Shown in pieces: positions 24,323 to 37,396 of a DNA stretch of 64,000 nucleotides. The first letter of the stretch is position 1. Each line of letters begins with the position of its first letter. The stretch lies in assembly GCF_003073045.1 (NCBI RefSeq), contig NC_037590.1, forward strand, positions 38,370,751 to 38,434,750, given 5' to 3'. The position numbers were made by a program, and so were the translations under genes. The stretch is from Pomacea canaliculata. Taxonomy: Eukaryota > Mollusca > Gastropoda > Architaenioglossa > Ampullariidae. The notes beneath the pieces were generated by a model. That model had not been told where the DNA came from and did no database searches. It was given only the letters and a program-made list of their open reading frames with translations.

Positions 24323-25604
24323 AGAGTGGAGGACGTCTTAGACGGGATTTTCCCATAAAACTTCCCAACCCATCGCATGCACACAGACTGATGGAGGAGA
24401 CAGGATAGGCAGACGATCACATTTAGTAGACATCTAGTGACATCAGCTTGCCCACTCCAACTCAGAGAAAGTAAACACACCCACGCACTGCCGTACAGCA
24501 ACGCCAACGCCAGCGCCAGCAACTGCTCTGCTGCAGGCTGCGACAGATGGCGGTGAGGCTAGTGACCTGAGGTCATCCTCTCGGTCTGAAGCATCTTGCC
24601 ACGGTTTTAAATTAGCCGGTAAACCGCACTTTAATGCCCTGATAAGTACACTGAACAGGTCGCGAGGGGGAATAGCTCTGTGAGAACTTGGGATAGGGAG
24701 GCAGACTACCATAAAAAAAAAACTTGCAGCCTGGTTAGTGGTAATGATCACATGACAGTGTGTGCATGAGAGAGAGAGACGGGGGAGAGAAAGAGGGACA
24801 GACTGATTTACGTGAGCGAGTTCCTGCCCAATAATAACACAGTTCATATGTTACTGACAATATGTGAAATCTTGACCAGACTTATTAAAAAGAGAGCCAT
24901 CTACTTGAAAACCTGTTGAAATAAGTATGAGTTAGCTTTTGTTTTGTGTCAGCAAATCTTTGAGTTGCCTTTTATTTATTTTTTTAACTGAACAAACTAA
25001 ACAAACATTAGTGTCACCTACTAAAAACTGGATTATATGGAAAGCAGCAGCATGAAAAAAAAAAGCTGATTAACTCAAAACAAGACCATTGTCTCTTCCA
25101 TGAAGAAGCACAAGACATTAAGAATACATGTTAGCTCGCCCACAAACACTTTGTAGTGTTTCTATTAAGTGTCATTAAAAACCATAAGAAATTAGGAAAT
25201 ACTTCTATAACAGCTTTTGTTCCCAGATCACATTCAGATTTTTCTGCTTCCCTGAGAAGCTCGATCTTTAGAAAGCACTGGTAGAGGAGAGCAGAGCTGG
25301 ACAGCAAGTTGAAGAAAAGAAAACTTTGTCACAAAAGTCGACAGCCACTCCCCGAAGACAAATCGGATTGAGGTTTGATGATAGAGGTTAGGATGGTGGA
25401 GAGGGTGGATGGATAAAGATGGGGTGGAGTGGTGGAGGGTGTTGGATGGTATAATGGAAGCAGAAGGTTCCTGATGGCATCTGGAGAGAAGGCAGAAATG
25501 GGCTGAAGCAAGGGGGACAATTACACAGCAGCTGATGTTACTACATCAGCATCAGCGACTACACAAAGAACTCTCAGCTCTCGACTGAGCATGCGGAACA
25601 AAAA
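24323..25604. other. Intergenic DNA left of copy A
   Basis: A purine-rich tract (about 25378-25452) and AT-rich sequence; no gene is supported. The sequence after 25604 has counterparts elsewhere in the window, but this stretch does not. Confidence 0.5.
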
Positions 25605-26256
25605 CACAAAAAAACAACAAACAATGAGATAACCTGAGCACTCGTGCACCCTTAGCGCACAAACGCTGACTCCTGCCAATGACCTACAAATCCTTGTTTC
25701 TTCTTCTTCTTGCCTTCCATGAAGATAACGCCCTGCTCGAATGTTTTGCTGATTCCTTTGGAGTTCACTGAAGAACATGAATCGCGAAACTTATTTGAAC
25801 TTTAAATTTGCATTAAACTTTATATAAAGTCTTATCTCCCATCTCTCAATCTTTCTTTCTCTCTCCTTTTCACATCTCTATGATTATCCCCTCTTCGACC
25901 AACCTATTTTTTAATCTCACTTCTCACTAACCTTTCTGTAGCCCCCTCCCCCCATCTCTCTCTCTCTCAACTTTTCCTAACCTCTCTTTTTCTTTCTACT
26001 CTTTCTCTACGTTTTGTATCACTGTAACAGAAAATCTCTTGCCAGTAAGTTACAAAACATTCACTACAACTGCACGGTTACGATATCTACACTCACATTC
26101 TACTCTTAGAATGTTTAATGAGTCTTGTTGATGACTATTTTAAAACGATTGCACTAGAAAGTTGTGAATCATATGGTGGACTTTAGAGAAGATGAAGATG
26201 GTCAGTAAAACAGGATGAGGGCTTACAGAATAAAATGTTGCTGTTTGGTTCGAAAT

Positions 26257-26479
26257 GAGTACAGGTGTCACTCTGAGATAAAGTACCGTAGTCACTCTAG
26301 AATATGTACACATGTTATTTTAGAATAAGTACCGAAGTCACTCTAAAATAAGTATAATAAGTCCTGGGGTCGCTCTAGAATAGATACTGGGGTCAAGTTA
26401 GGCTTGGTACCCGGAGTCCCTCTAAAAAAGGTCCTGGTGTCATATCGACAGGTAGTACTGGGGTCACTCTAGAAAAGGT
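26257..26479. repeat. Degenerate ~25-bp tandem repeat upstream of the PDZ gene (copy A)
   Basis: About nine diverged units of the form AGTACTGGGGTCACTCTAGA separated by 3-8 A-rich bases. It lies about 0.75 kb upstream of the PDZ start codon. Matching tracts are at 38126-38348 and 56973-57190. Confidence 0.8.
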
Positions 26480-27201
26480 TTGTGGCATAAAGGAGACGGA
26501 AAACAGCAATGTGGATACCATTTTTTCGTTTGTTTTTTTTTGTTTTTGTTTTTTTTTTTTTTCATTTCAGAAGTATTGATATCGTCTCCACATGAGGAAT
26601 TGTGTTCTCCAAATTCTTCTTATTATTATTCGGTGGAAGCCATTCTGTTAAAAGTTACACCTCCTACCCAACTCATTACCACCTTCGCCCACTCTTTGCG
26701 CCAGTTAACGGATGTTTACTTTTAAAACTAGTTGTACCCAGCAAGTGTAGCAGCCGACACGAAAACAACAAAGATTACGAATAATAATGTCCCTTCCCTA
26801 TTTTACTGATTAACAGCTCAACACGTTGTCTGCAGACCGTCGGCGCCATGCAGTCCTGTGTGGAGCTCGTACAAAGGCAAGACATCGAAAAGCCAGCAGA
26901 AGAAAAGCAAGAGGGTGGAAAGAGGGAGAAACAGGGAGCTGGGGGGAGGCCTGACGAGGTACAGCGGGCGACCTGCCAAAGGGAACATCGGTGTGGAAGT
27001 TGCTGTAAGAGCTGCCAGCGGCTCAGTCTGGCGACGGCACAACGATGGTGCTGATGATGACAGCAACGACAACATCAACGTAAGCCCGCAGGCTCGCTGT
27101 TTCGACCGAAGGAGTGTTTTTCACGCGGGAGTGTTCCACACATACAAACACAAATATTATACAGGGACGCGCGCTTTCTTGCTTTGGCTATTCTGACTGG
27201 C

Positions 27202-27321
27202 ATGGATTACAGTGACTGTGTGTACGTGTGCCTGCGGAGGACAACTCCAGTCAGCCGTGGGGTTTTCGTCTCATGGGGGGCTATGACCAGGGCCAGTATT
27301 TGTACGAAAAATTAGGACCAA
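27202..27321 (+). pseudogene. PDZ-domain gene, exon 1, damaged copy A
   Basis: The start ATG and codons for MDYSDCVYVCLRR match copies B and C. One G is then missing (CTGCGGAGGACAAC instead of CTGCGGAGGGACAAC), which shifts the frame before the PDZ carboxylate-binding loop. At the 3' end TACGTTGCCAAG|GTAAGG of the other copies is replaced by TACGAAAAATTAGGACCAAG and then TAAGG, so the normal donor is also lost. Given the many single-base indels in this region, a consensus error is as likely as real decay. Confidence 0.7.
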
Positions 27322-30300
27322 GTAAGGGTGTGTGATAACAGTTAACAATAAAGTAAACCGAAACACTCCGACAAGCCTGGAGCTTCTTTCTGTGTATCCT
27401 CAGCTCAATAACTTTAGGCATAATTCTACCTCATCATCATTGTCATCATCATCATCATCATCATCATTATCATCTTCGTTACTTGTATTATTATTGTTGC
27501 TATTTTGTTTTCTTAATCCCTGTTGCTATTATCGGCGCGGACATACCTGTATACACTGACGTTGGTGCGGTCGGCAGGAAAGACGAGAAAAGTGTTTGTA
27601 CAAAAGGATGAAAGCAACAGTCTTGACTGAGAAACGAGTTCCGAGAGCTGTTGCAGTGCATGCTTTTGTCTGCTTTTGATCTTTCTCGCACATTTACATT
27701 CACACACGTGCAAGTATTTAGATGCAATCCTTCAGTGGTCACGCGAGCACGCGCGCACACACACAAACAAATCAAGTGCTGGCTCGGCGTTGTACACTTC
27801 CCAGCACTTCTCAAAATCTGTTTTATTGTTAATGGCCTCCAGCGGCAGGTCAGGTCGGGTGTCTGCAAGGAGGGTAGGGGTTGGTGAAGGATGAGGAGAG
27901 GCGAAGGCGAGCGCGTGCATGTACAGACGTTTAACGTTCACTTGCCTACGTCACTGAACACTTAAAAGTCTTTCAGTCGTGTGTGTAGAACGATATGCCG
28001 ATGTTCTCTTTCTTGACTGCTGAGATGATGAAGATGCCTGGTGTATGTATGTGTGTGTGTGGCCAGACTTTGCAAATGTCTTGGTCTTAGCTGCCAGGAA
28101 AGTTGGTAAAGTAGAAAAGGTCAAGACTCCCTATAACCTAACGACAGCAAGTGGTCCACCGTATCAAGAAACAACGAGATAAATATTGTCATCGTCTCAT
28201 CGTCATCACCGTCCTTGCATGATCGCCAGAAATCAACACCCACACTTTCCAGATCCAAGCACCCACCTACCTACAACCACCACCCCACCCGAACATACAC
28301 ACCCACGCAAACAGGTTAAGTACCAACACCCAGCTAATCGCACCAACAGGCAGCGCGCTAGAGAGTCAAGCGTTTGTGTACCCGCACGCGCCAGCATCTT
28401 TTTCTTCTTGTTTGCTGGTTTGCATTAACGTGGGCGTTAGCTGTGGGCTCGTTACAGACGTGCTCGGCGATAAACAGGTCTCGTGCGCGAGGAGAGAAAG
28501 TAAAATGCGCAGCGTCACTACAGTTGAATCGCGGGCACGTGACCATGAGTGGCAAACAGAGACAAACGCTGGCGAACACGCAGCACGTCCACAGGACTGG
28601 CGTTAGTTTTTCGTCTGCCATGCAACGAGGAGGTGGTGGGTGGGGAAATGCGGGTACCCAGGGGAGGGGAGTTGATGATCAATGTACTCGGTGAATCCAT
28701 AAACTAGCACCGTGTGAGCGTCTCGACGCGTACAACTTGTTCGTCTGTGGTTTAGTTTTTTTCTGTACATGAAGACACGTGCATCAGGTTGCAGGTAAAA
28801 CCTAGTTTCAGCTCGCAGCACGCGGAGATCGACTGTTTGTCGCCATTATAACCAACTGCACGTGGGGCCATACATCTACCCCATGTATCTGTCGAGACAC
28901 GACCACCTTGAACTCGTTGGCGAAATTACAAATATTAAAGTTCGCCTCAAGATCTCCTGTATGTACGACTGACACTTTTTTTGAACTGGCGATAAACATG
29001 TCTCGTGTGCTGAACACACGGAGCGGGGAAATGCATGTAATTCATGGAGTCTCGAAACTCGTACAAAAGAAAAAATATAATTTGTAGGTTTTGTAGACGC
29101 TTGACAGTAACTCACAGCCTTTCTCCCTTTATATCTATCATCTCTTAAACTCACCCATCCACTTACCTCCCCAACACACACTCTACTTTTTTTTTATTCT
29201 TATTCCATCCTTCAGAAAACAGGTTTGCTACCGTGGATGCTCAGTGACAACTTGTCTCTCACTCCTGTACCTTTGTATACAGATCTTACCTTGCTTATCT
29301 CTAGCGGTTGTGCAGGTCAGAACCAAACTGGCGATATCCTGTTGGAGATGAGTGCAGCCTTTTCTTAACAGGTGTTGTACATTTGTAGCCCTAACACCTA
29401 CAAAAACAATAGTCTTCTCCCGCTAACCGCAAAACGTTTCGCTAAATGTTCTAGTAGGGCTGCACGGTGCGTCCTTAGGGGAAACTGCGAAACTTGTTTC
29501 TTCCACCATCCATCTTGTGTTCCCCGACACCCTTCTGACTGGGTACGAGTAGGATTTATAGTGAGTCTGGCTCTGTTCTCGTCGGTCACTTCAATCATTT
29601 CGGTCATGCACGTGTCCTACCTGCTTCCTGTGCAATGGGTTTTTAGTCGGTTTATGTTTTATGCAAAAATATTGTCAGAGATATGAACGTTAGAATTTGT
29701 GGTTTTTTCATTTCTTCAAATCACTAATGACTTACTTTAAGTATTTTATAAATTATAATATTAAGGAAACTGTTATGTATACGAAATGCTTTAAACACAC
29801 ACACACACACACGAGCGCGCTAACATTCACAAATATCCCTTCTTCCATCTGGCACCATCGAATAACACTCACCTTCCAATGTCTTGTCTTTATTTTATGA
29901 CAGTCTGTGGTTTGGCAAACAGCCTGAATCTGACAAACCTTCTAGAAGTTTCCGTTATACTGCAATCTCAGCATATATCTTGGGTCATACTGCTGCTAAC
30001 ACATGTCTCATCTGCCCAGTGCAGAATGTATGTCGGAGGCAAGAATGAATGAGCAGACAAGTTTACTTTATTACAGCAATTACCGGTGTTAGAAAAGGAT
30101 TGTTCGTTAAAGAACGAAACACAATATCTATGCAGGCGTGAAATAAATGTTGACTAATTATTGTCAGAGTAAATCAAATAAACATTGTAAGACAGCACCG
30201 CATATATATAACTGTCTATCGATCTCTCTATCTCTATAAATGTAAATTTTTAATGAGACTTTATTTAGGCCTGGAAGTTTACGACATTAATATTTTCAAA

Positions 30301-30650
30301 ACTAATCCCAGGAGTCTATAAATATCGAGGTTTCAATGCAAAAAGTCCACACACAAGTTCTTATCTTTTTAAACCTCCCCATCTGTTCGTCCCGTCCGTC
30401 TTATCTCTCGATTAAAAAAAAAGTATTTCACTCGGCTGTTTCACTCAACTAGAAAAAAAGACAACTACGACGACGATGATGATGGAATTGAATTCGCAAG
30501 TTATACTTGTAATGGGAAACCTGAAATAATGTTATTCTGCCTATTAGGCAAGTGATGCTCATCTTGCAAGTATAAGCCTCCACACTCGAATTCTCAGACT
30601 GAACCTGGAGGTGGACTTTGAAGCTTCACATTTTCTTGCCTCTGTTGCAT

Positions 30651-30818
30651 GTCAACCCCGAAGTCTCGCCGAGAAGTTTCACCTGCAGGCCAGGTGATGC
30701 GTCAGGCGGATCGGACAATTTGCCAAGCGCTGTACCTCAACCTGACCAGGCCAAAGCTGCGAGATTCCTGCGAGCCGGCAACGAGCTGCGAACTGATGCA
30801 TAAGGAGGGTGTCAATAG
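30651..30818 (+). pseudogene. PDZ-domain gene, exon 2, damaged copy A
   Basis: This matches the second PDZ exon (compare 52667-52828) but the acceptor reads GTTGCAT instead of GTTGCAG, and several single-base gains and losses break the frame (for example GATGCGTCAGGCGG against GATGGCGTCATGCGG). The 3.3-kb distance from exon 1 equals that in copies B and C. Confidence 0.7.
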
Positions 30819-31294
30819 GCGACAGATCGCATTTTTCTAATGTACCTCCTTCCTCTCGTTTCACTTATACGCGGCAATCATTGGATGTCTGTTCTTGTAA
30901 TGTCGCATGATCATGAAGCGATTTTACAGTAGATTGAATGGTGATTTGGTTTCTCTTTGGTTTCTGCCCATTTGCACGACAGCAAATATTTACTCAGCTA
31001 AAGGACGTCGATGCTCAATGGCTGGACATCAGTTTCTCAGCGGATTCACAGGAGCTAATAAAACCCCAATAACCCAATGCCCAAAACATTTACTTGACAG
31101 TAAAAATTGCAGACATGATTGTCACTTCTTTTAGTATTCGGAGACTAACAACAGTACAACAGCTTATTTGACAGGTGTTTCATTTGCAGAAGTACTATTT
31201 AAAATTCATATTTTTTTTTTTAAAAAATTCCACAGGATGGTTACCGACTTATCATTCATCACTTGTTATGTACAATTGGTTTATTTTTTTCCCT

Positions 31295-31357
31295 CTACAT
31301 TCATAACATGCGTCAGAGGGGCAGTCCAGAGCCATGACGTCACAGGGTTCGAAGCCC
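31295..31357 (+). mobile_element. SINE head, truncated by the assembly gap (copy A)
   Basis: GCGTCAGAGGGGCAGTCC followed by the B-box-like GGGTTCGAAGCCC. The same element continues beyond this point in copies B and C; here the contig ends inside it. Confidence 0.55.
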
Positions 31358-31457
31358 NNNNNNNNNNNNNNNNNNNNNNNNNNNNNNNNNNNNNNNNNNN
31401 NNNNNNNNNNNNNNNNNNNNNNNNNNNNNNNNNNNNNNNNNNNNNNNNNNNNNNNNN
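31358..31457. other. Assembly gap, exactly 100 N
   Basis: One hundred consecutive N, the usual placeholder for a scaffold join of unknown size. The two sides hold inverted copies of the same locus. An open frame that appears to cross it has no meaning. Confidence 0.99.
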
Positions 31458-33054
31458 TAACAAAAACAATCCAAGAAATACACATCTGAAAAACCACATA
31501 ACATTAACAGTCATGAATACAGCTCACTCATCAATATTCAGAATTTATCAGCAAGCAGAAAGCCTTTCAGAATATGGAACTCGACAGTTAATTAATCAAT
31601 TCAAGTGAAAACCAACCGAATTTTCTCGATCGGCAAAAAAGTCATTAAAAACAGGCTTCAGACAACACACAAACTCTATTAAAACAGTTCCCATACTCGA
31701 CGAGTTTTACTTTGTGAGCCAACGCCACCACACGACGCCACTGGTGTTCCCTTCAGAGACTCCACCTAAATATAACTATGGAATATTCGACCATACAGAT
31801 ACGATCACTTATATATTATGAAAGTCAACTTCAAACACCAAATATACAACAAATGTACATAAGTTATCCCTTTAAACTGGACCCTAAACTATTACATAAC
31901 TTTGAACCAAAGGACGGCGATGGAATGTAAAGGAACTGTAAAGCGGAATCAAGGAAATCGAATATTAGCTTCAGACAACTTATTTTCACATCTAAAGAAC
32001 ACTACTACAAAAAAAATGGCCAAATAAATTAACATGTACAAGAAATGTACGAGCGACTTCACCCTGAAAAATTTAAAAAAAAAAAATGACATAGCATGTT
32101 GTGCTCGCCCTTTCAGTTTCATTATCGGCTCATACAGTCATGGTAAAAGTTAAACTAATTAACACCTAAACATCAGGAAGAGAAACCAGCTATAACCCCC
32201 ATGTCTTATAGATAATTACACAACACAATCAGATTATATATATCACTCGCATTTTCTTCCACACAAGGTAACTTGGTGTACAATTACAGTACGGAACGAA
32301 TAAAGCGGGGAAGTAGGACAGGAAAAAACCCACCAAAAATTACTTAGGAAGATCAAAAGTGATGAAAGAGGCCACAGAAAATAGTAAATCCTCTTCCCCA
32401 GCCAACTCTTCTCTTGAACATTACACAGAGAGAGACCGATTGCAGATTAAGAGGAGTGTTTGTTGTTGTTATTCACACTTTAAAAAGCGAAATTATCTTC
32501 TCAGCCGTTGACAGAAACTGAAAGGCGCGTGATTATTGCAGGAATGGAATCAGTTGAGTTGATTTCAGTTCCAAACCACACATTACAAGGCGAGCACAAC
32601 CTAGAAACCCGTTGGCGGTCATATTCTGAGAGGCGTAGAGGATTGTCTGTGTCACGTGATAAGAGCAGTGGCAGCAGCCACATCCGTGTCCTGCAGTGCT
32701 TGACGTCATTATGAGCGACATACGGGTCAGTCGACGGCGGTTGGATCTTCCAATCTCTTAGTTCTCTGTTAGAAGAAAAAGTCACACAAACCAATAATTA
32801 TTATCGCAGGAAATCGTTATGAGTTTAAACGGTCATTAGAAAAAAAAAGGCTGCATTCCCTCTTAATGATATGAATAGGCGCCTGTGATAAATAACAAAA
32901 CAGCAAATTTTAATTAGAAATTCTTTTTGTTTGGAACAATGAACTCTTATGTGGGCAGCAATGAACGTCTGTTGAATGGTTGGTTTTTTTCTGTCTTCCT
33001 GGAGAAAACTCATCAGCTGTAGTACTCTTTGCTCTCGAAAGTGCTGACGCATTC

Positions 33055-33305
33055 AAATTATCTCGCACCGTACGAAGACTTTCATTCCAACTTCTCGCTT
33101 ATGTCTCGCAACCGTACCGTTTACAGCTTCCACAAGGCATCGGTGAGATGCGGAACATCTGCTCTGATGGGTGGGATGTGCGGCGCCTCTGTACTGAGTT
33201 GGGCTCTCTCTCCCACCACAGCTCGGGGCTGGCCTTGGGCTCGAACCGGTGACGTCATGGCTTCTGGTTACTGCCCTCTGACCGCATCTACTGGTTATGA
33301 TGTGG
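33055..33305 (-). mobile_element. tRNA-derived SINE (copy B)
   Basis: On the minus strand an A-box-like TGCGGTCAGAGG is followed by the B box GGTTCGAGCCC, then a body ending near GTTGCGAGACATAAGCGAG. It lies downstream of PDZ exon 2. Boundaries are approximate. Confidence 0.55.
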
Positions 33306-33817
33306 AGGAAAGAAAGTAACACTTATTACAATAACAATGAGAAGATGATAGTCGGTAACTACTCTGTGGAATTCTAAGGGGTAAAGATATATTTGTTTAT
33401 GAATAGTTACTGTCTGCGAAATGAAACACTATGTTTAAATATATGCTGTTAGTTACGTTGTTTATTCTCGAAATATAGCATGAAAGAGCAAACATGTCTG
33501 CCAATTTGACTGTTTCAAGTAAATGTTTTGTGGCATTGGTATTGGGGTTTTATTTAGCTGCCTGTGATGTCTCGCTTGAGAACTGATCGTCCAGCCATCT
33601 GCAGCATCGACATCTTTAGCTGTACTGTAAATATTTCGCTGTCTGTTGCAAGGGCTATCGGTTAAACCAAAGAGAAAACAATCACAATCCAACACGGCAC
33701 TTGTAAAAACCTCGCTTCATTTGATCATCGGACATTACAAGAACGACAATCCAATGATTGCCACGGTATAGTGAACGAGAGGCAGGTAGGTCACATAGAA
33801 AATGCCGGACTCTGTCG

Positions 33818-33985
33818 CTATGACAACCTCCTTAGCATCAGTTCCAGCTCGTTGCCGGCTCGCAGGATTCCCGCATTTGGCCTGGTCATGGTTGAGGTTT
33901 ACAGCCGCTTGGTACTTGTCCGATCCGAATGACGCCATCACTGGCCGCCCAGAGGTGAAACTTCTCGGCGAGACCCGGGGTTGAC
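33818..33985 (-). pseudogene. PDZ-domain gene, exon 2, damaged copy B
   Basis: This matches the intact exon at 52667-52828, but one G is missing at the acceptor junction (GCAG|TCAAC), two bases are missing near PRSLAEKF, and extra bases appear around LRPGD and VPALYL. The frame is therefore broken several times, mostly by indels rather than substitutions. The downstream half (AGNELELMLRR) matches well. Confidence 0.75.
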
Positions 33986-36900
33986 TGCAACAGAGGCAAG
34001 ATGAGCTTCAGTCCACCACCAGGTCAATCTGAGAATTTGATGCGGAGGCTTATACTTCAAGCTGAGCATCACTTTGCCTTTTTAATAGCAGAATAACATT
34101 TATTTCACGTGGTTCCATTAACAAGTATAACTTGCGAATTCAATTCCATCATCATCGTCGTCGTAGCAGTCTTTTTTTCTGTTTGAGTGAGACAGTGAGT
34201 GAAATACTTTTTTTTTTAATCGAGGGGTAAGACGGACGGACGGATGGACCGATGGACATGGGGAGGTTTAAAAAGATAAGAACTTTGTATAAGGTTTTCT
34301 TTGAATTGAACCTCGATATTTATAAACTCCTGGGATTAGTTTTGAAAATATTAATGTCGTAAACTTCCAGGCCTAAAATAAAAAAGTCTCATTAAAGTTT
34401 ACATTTATAGAGATAAAGAGATAGATACAGACAGTTATTATCGCTGCGTGCTGTATTACAATTGTTCATTTGTTTACTTTGACAGTCAACATTTATTTCC
34501 ACGCCTGCATAGATATTGTGTTTCGTTCTTTAACGAACAATCCTTTTTCTAACACCGGTAATTGCTGTGATAAGAAATGTAACTTCTGCTCTCATCTTGC
34601 TTCATCTTGCCCCGACATACATCTGCACCTGGGCAGAGAGCAATTGTGTTAGCCAGCAGTATGACCCAAGGCATTGCTGAGATTGCAGTATAACAGAAAC
34701 TTCTAGAAGGTTGTCAGAGTCAGCTGTTGCCAAACCACAGACTGTCATAAATAAAGACAAGACATTGGGAAGAGGAGTGTATTCGATGGTAGCCAGATGG
34801 AAGACGGGATATTTGATGGTTAGCGCGCGGTGTGGTGTGTGTTTAAAACATTTCGTTACATAACAGTTTCTTAATGTTATAATTTATAGAATACTTAAAG
34901 AAGTCATTAGTGATTTGAAGAAATGAAAAAACCCCACAAAATTCTAACGTTCATATCTCTGACAATATTTTGCATAAAAACATAAACCGACTAAAAACCC
35001 ATCAGGAACAGGTAGGACACGTGCATGACCGAAATGATGAAGTGACCGACGAGAACAGAGCAGACTCACAATCCTACTCGTCCCAGTCAGGGTCGGGAAC
35101 ACAAGATGGATGGGTGGAAGAAACAAGTCGCAGTTTCCCTAAGGGACGCCCATGCAGCCTACTAGCATTCTAGCGAAGATGTTTTGCGGTTAGCGGGAGA
35201 AGACTATTGTTTTGTAGGTGTTAGGGCTACAAATGTACACACCTGTAAGAAAGTGCACTCATCTCCACAGATATCGCCAGTTTGGTTCTGACTGCACAAC
35301 CGCTAGAGATAAGCAAGGTAAGCATCTGTATACAAAGGTACAGGAGTGAGAGACAAGTTGTCACTGAGCATCACGGTAGCAAAACCTGTTTCTGAAGGAT
35401 GGAATAAGAAAAAAAAGTAGAGTGTGTGTTGGGGAGTGAAGTGGATGGGTGAGTTAGAGAGTGATAGATATAAAGGGAGAGAGGCTGTGAGTTACTGTCA
35501 AGCGCGTCTACAAACCTACAAATTATATTTTTTTTCTTTTGTACGAGTTTCGAGACTCCATGATTACCATGCATTCCCCGCTCGGATGTTCAGCACACGA
35601 GACATGTTTATCGCCAGTCTCAAAAAAGTGTCAGTCGTACATACAGGAGATCTGAGGCGAACTTTAATAATTTGTAATTTCGCCAACGAGTTCAAGGGTG
35701 TCGTGTTCGACAGATACATGGGTAGATGTATGGCCACGTGCAGTTGGTTATAATGGGCGACAAAAGTCGATCTCCGCGTGCTGCGAGCTGAAACTAGGTT
35801 TTACCTGCACCTGATGCACGTTCTTCATGTACAGAAAAAAACTAAACCACAGACGAAACAAGTTGTACGCGTCGAGACGCTCACGGTGCTAGGTTTATGG
35901 ATTTCACCGAGTACTTTGATCATCACTCCCTCCCCTGGGTACCGGCATTTCCCACCCCACCCCACTCCTCGGTTGCATGGCAGACGACTAACGGCCAGCT
36001 CCTGTGACGTGACTGCGTGTTCGCCGCGTTGTCTCTGTTTGCCACTCATGGTCACGTGCGCCGATCAAACTGTAGTGACGCTGCGCATCTTACTTTCTCT
36101 CCTCGCGCACGACTGTTTATCAGGCCGAGCACGTCTGTAACGAGCCCACAGCTAACGCCCCGTTAATGCAAACCACAAACAAGAAGAAAAAGATGCTGGC
36201 GCGTGCGGGTACACAAACGCTTGACTCTCTAGCGCGCTGCCTGTTGGTGCGATTAGCTGGGTGTTGGTACTTACCTGTTTGCGTGGGTGTGTATGTTCGG
36301 TGGTCGGGGGTGGTGGGGTGCCTGTAGGGTAGGTGGGTGCTTGGACTGGAAAGTGTGGGTGTTGATTTCTGGCGATCATGCAAAGGACGGTGATGACGAT
36401 GAGGACGATGACAATATTTATCTCGTTGTTTCTTGATACGGTCCGACCACTTGCTGTCGTTAGGTTATAGGAGTCTTGACCTTTTCTACTTTACCAACTT
36501 TCCTGGCAGCTAAGACCAAGACATTTGCAAAGTCTGGAACACACACACACATACATACATGCCAGGCATCTTCATCATCTCAGCAGTCAAAGAAGAGAAC
36601 ATCGCATATCGTTCTACACACACGACTGAAAGACTTTTAAGTGTTCAGGACGTAGGCAAGTGAACGTTAAACGGTCTGTACATGCACGCCCGCTCGCCTT
36701 CGCCCTCCTCATTCCTTCACCAACCCCTACCCTCCTTGCAGACACCCGACCCTGACCTGCCGCTGGAGCCATTAACAATAAAACAGGATTTTGAGAAGTG
36801 CTGGGAAGTGTACACGCCGAGCCAGCACTTGATTTGTTTGTGTGTGTGCGCGCGTGCTCGCGTGAACCTGAAGGATTGCATCTAAATACTTGCACGTGTG

Positions 36901-37282
36901 TGAATGTAAATGTGCGAGAAAGATCAAAAGCAGACAAAAGCATGCACTGCAACAGCCTCTCGGAACTCGTTCATGCTCAGTCAAGACTGTTGCTTTCATC
37001 CTTTTGTACAAACACTTTTCTCGTCTTTCCTGCCGACCGTACAACGTCAGTTATACAGGTATGTCATCGCGATAATAGCAACAGGGATTAAGAAAACAAC
37101 AATAGCAACAATAATAATACAAGTAACGAAGATGATAATGATGATGATGATGATGATGATGACAATGATGATGAGGTAGAATTATGCCTAAAGTTATTGA
37201 GCTGAGGATACACAGAAAGAAGCTCAGGCTTGTCGGAGTGTTTCGTTTACTTTATTGTTAACTGTTATCACACCACCCTTAC
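33986..37282 (-). other. PDZ gene intron 1 (copy B)
   Basis: The 3.3-kb intron between PDZ exons 1 and 2. It contains an (ATG)n tract (about 37133-37172), short GT/CA runs and no recognisable exon. Matching introns are at 27322-30650 (inverted) and 52829-56160. Confidence 0.7.
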
Positions 37283-37396
37283 CTTGGCAACGTACAAATA
37301 CTGGCCCTGGTCATAGCCCCCCAAGAGACGAAAACCCCACGGCTGACTGGAGTTGTCCCTCCGCAGGCACACGTACACACAGTCACTGTAATCCAT
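37283..37396 (-). CDS. PDZ-domain protein, start exon (copy B)
   Basis: Thirty-eight codons in phase 0, starting MDYSDCVYVCLRRDNSS and running into QPWGFRLLGGYDQGQYLYVA, then Lys. PWGFRL.GG is the carboxylate-binding loop and first strands of a PDZ domain that begins at the very N-terminus, as in PDLIM/Zasp- and synaptopodin-2-type muscle and cytoskeletal proteins. The donor is AAG|GTAAGG. I start at this Met because PDZ-first proteins of this type have a similarly short leader; an open frame extends further upstream but has no recognisable content. The LIM or other downstream domains are not in the window, so the exact family is unresolved. Confidence 0.78.

Larger units (their letters stand above)
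25605..31357 (+). repeat. Copy A of the PDZ-gene segment (inverted relative to copies B and C)
   Basis: The sequence is the reverse complement of about 33237-38990 (copy B), with many scattered one- to few-base indels and occasional substitutions. It contains PDZ exons 1 and 2 about 3.3 kb apart, a 25-bp degenerate repeat, a pyrimidine-rich tract (about 25845-26010), an (ATC)n tract (27429-27475) and a CA run (29796-29811). Homology begins at the poly-A/T tract where copies B and C start their 62-bp minisatellite, and ends inside a SINE at the assembly gap. Confidence 0.93.

Noticed and set aside
28876-29181. Roughly 100-codon frame conserved among the three PDZ intron copies (also 35424-35753 and 54310-54543)
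   Set aside because: It lies in the intron, its frame is broken differently in each copy, and no domain is visible. The similarity reflects the segmental copies.
31168-31608. Open frame crossing the N gap
   Set aside because: The middle is undetermined sequence; the two sides belong to different contigs.
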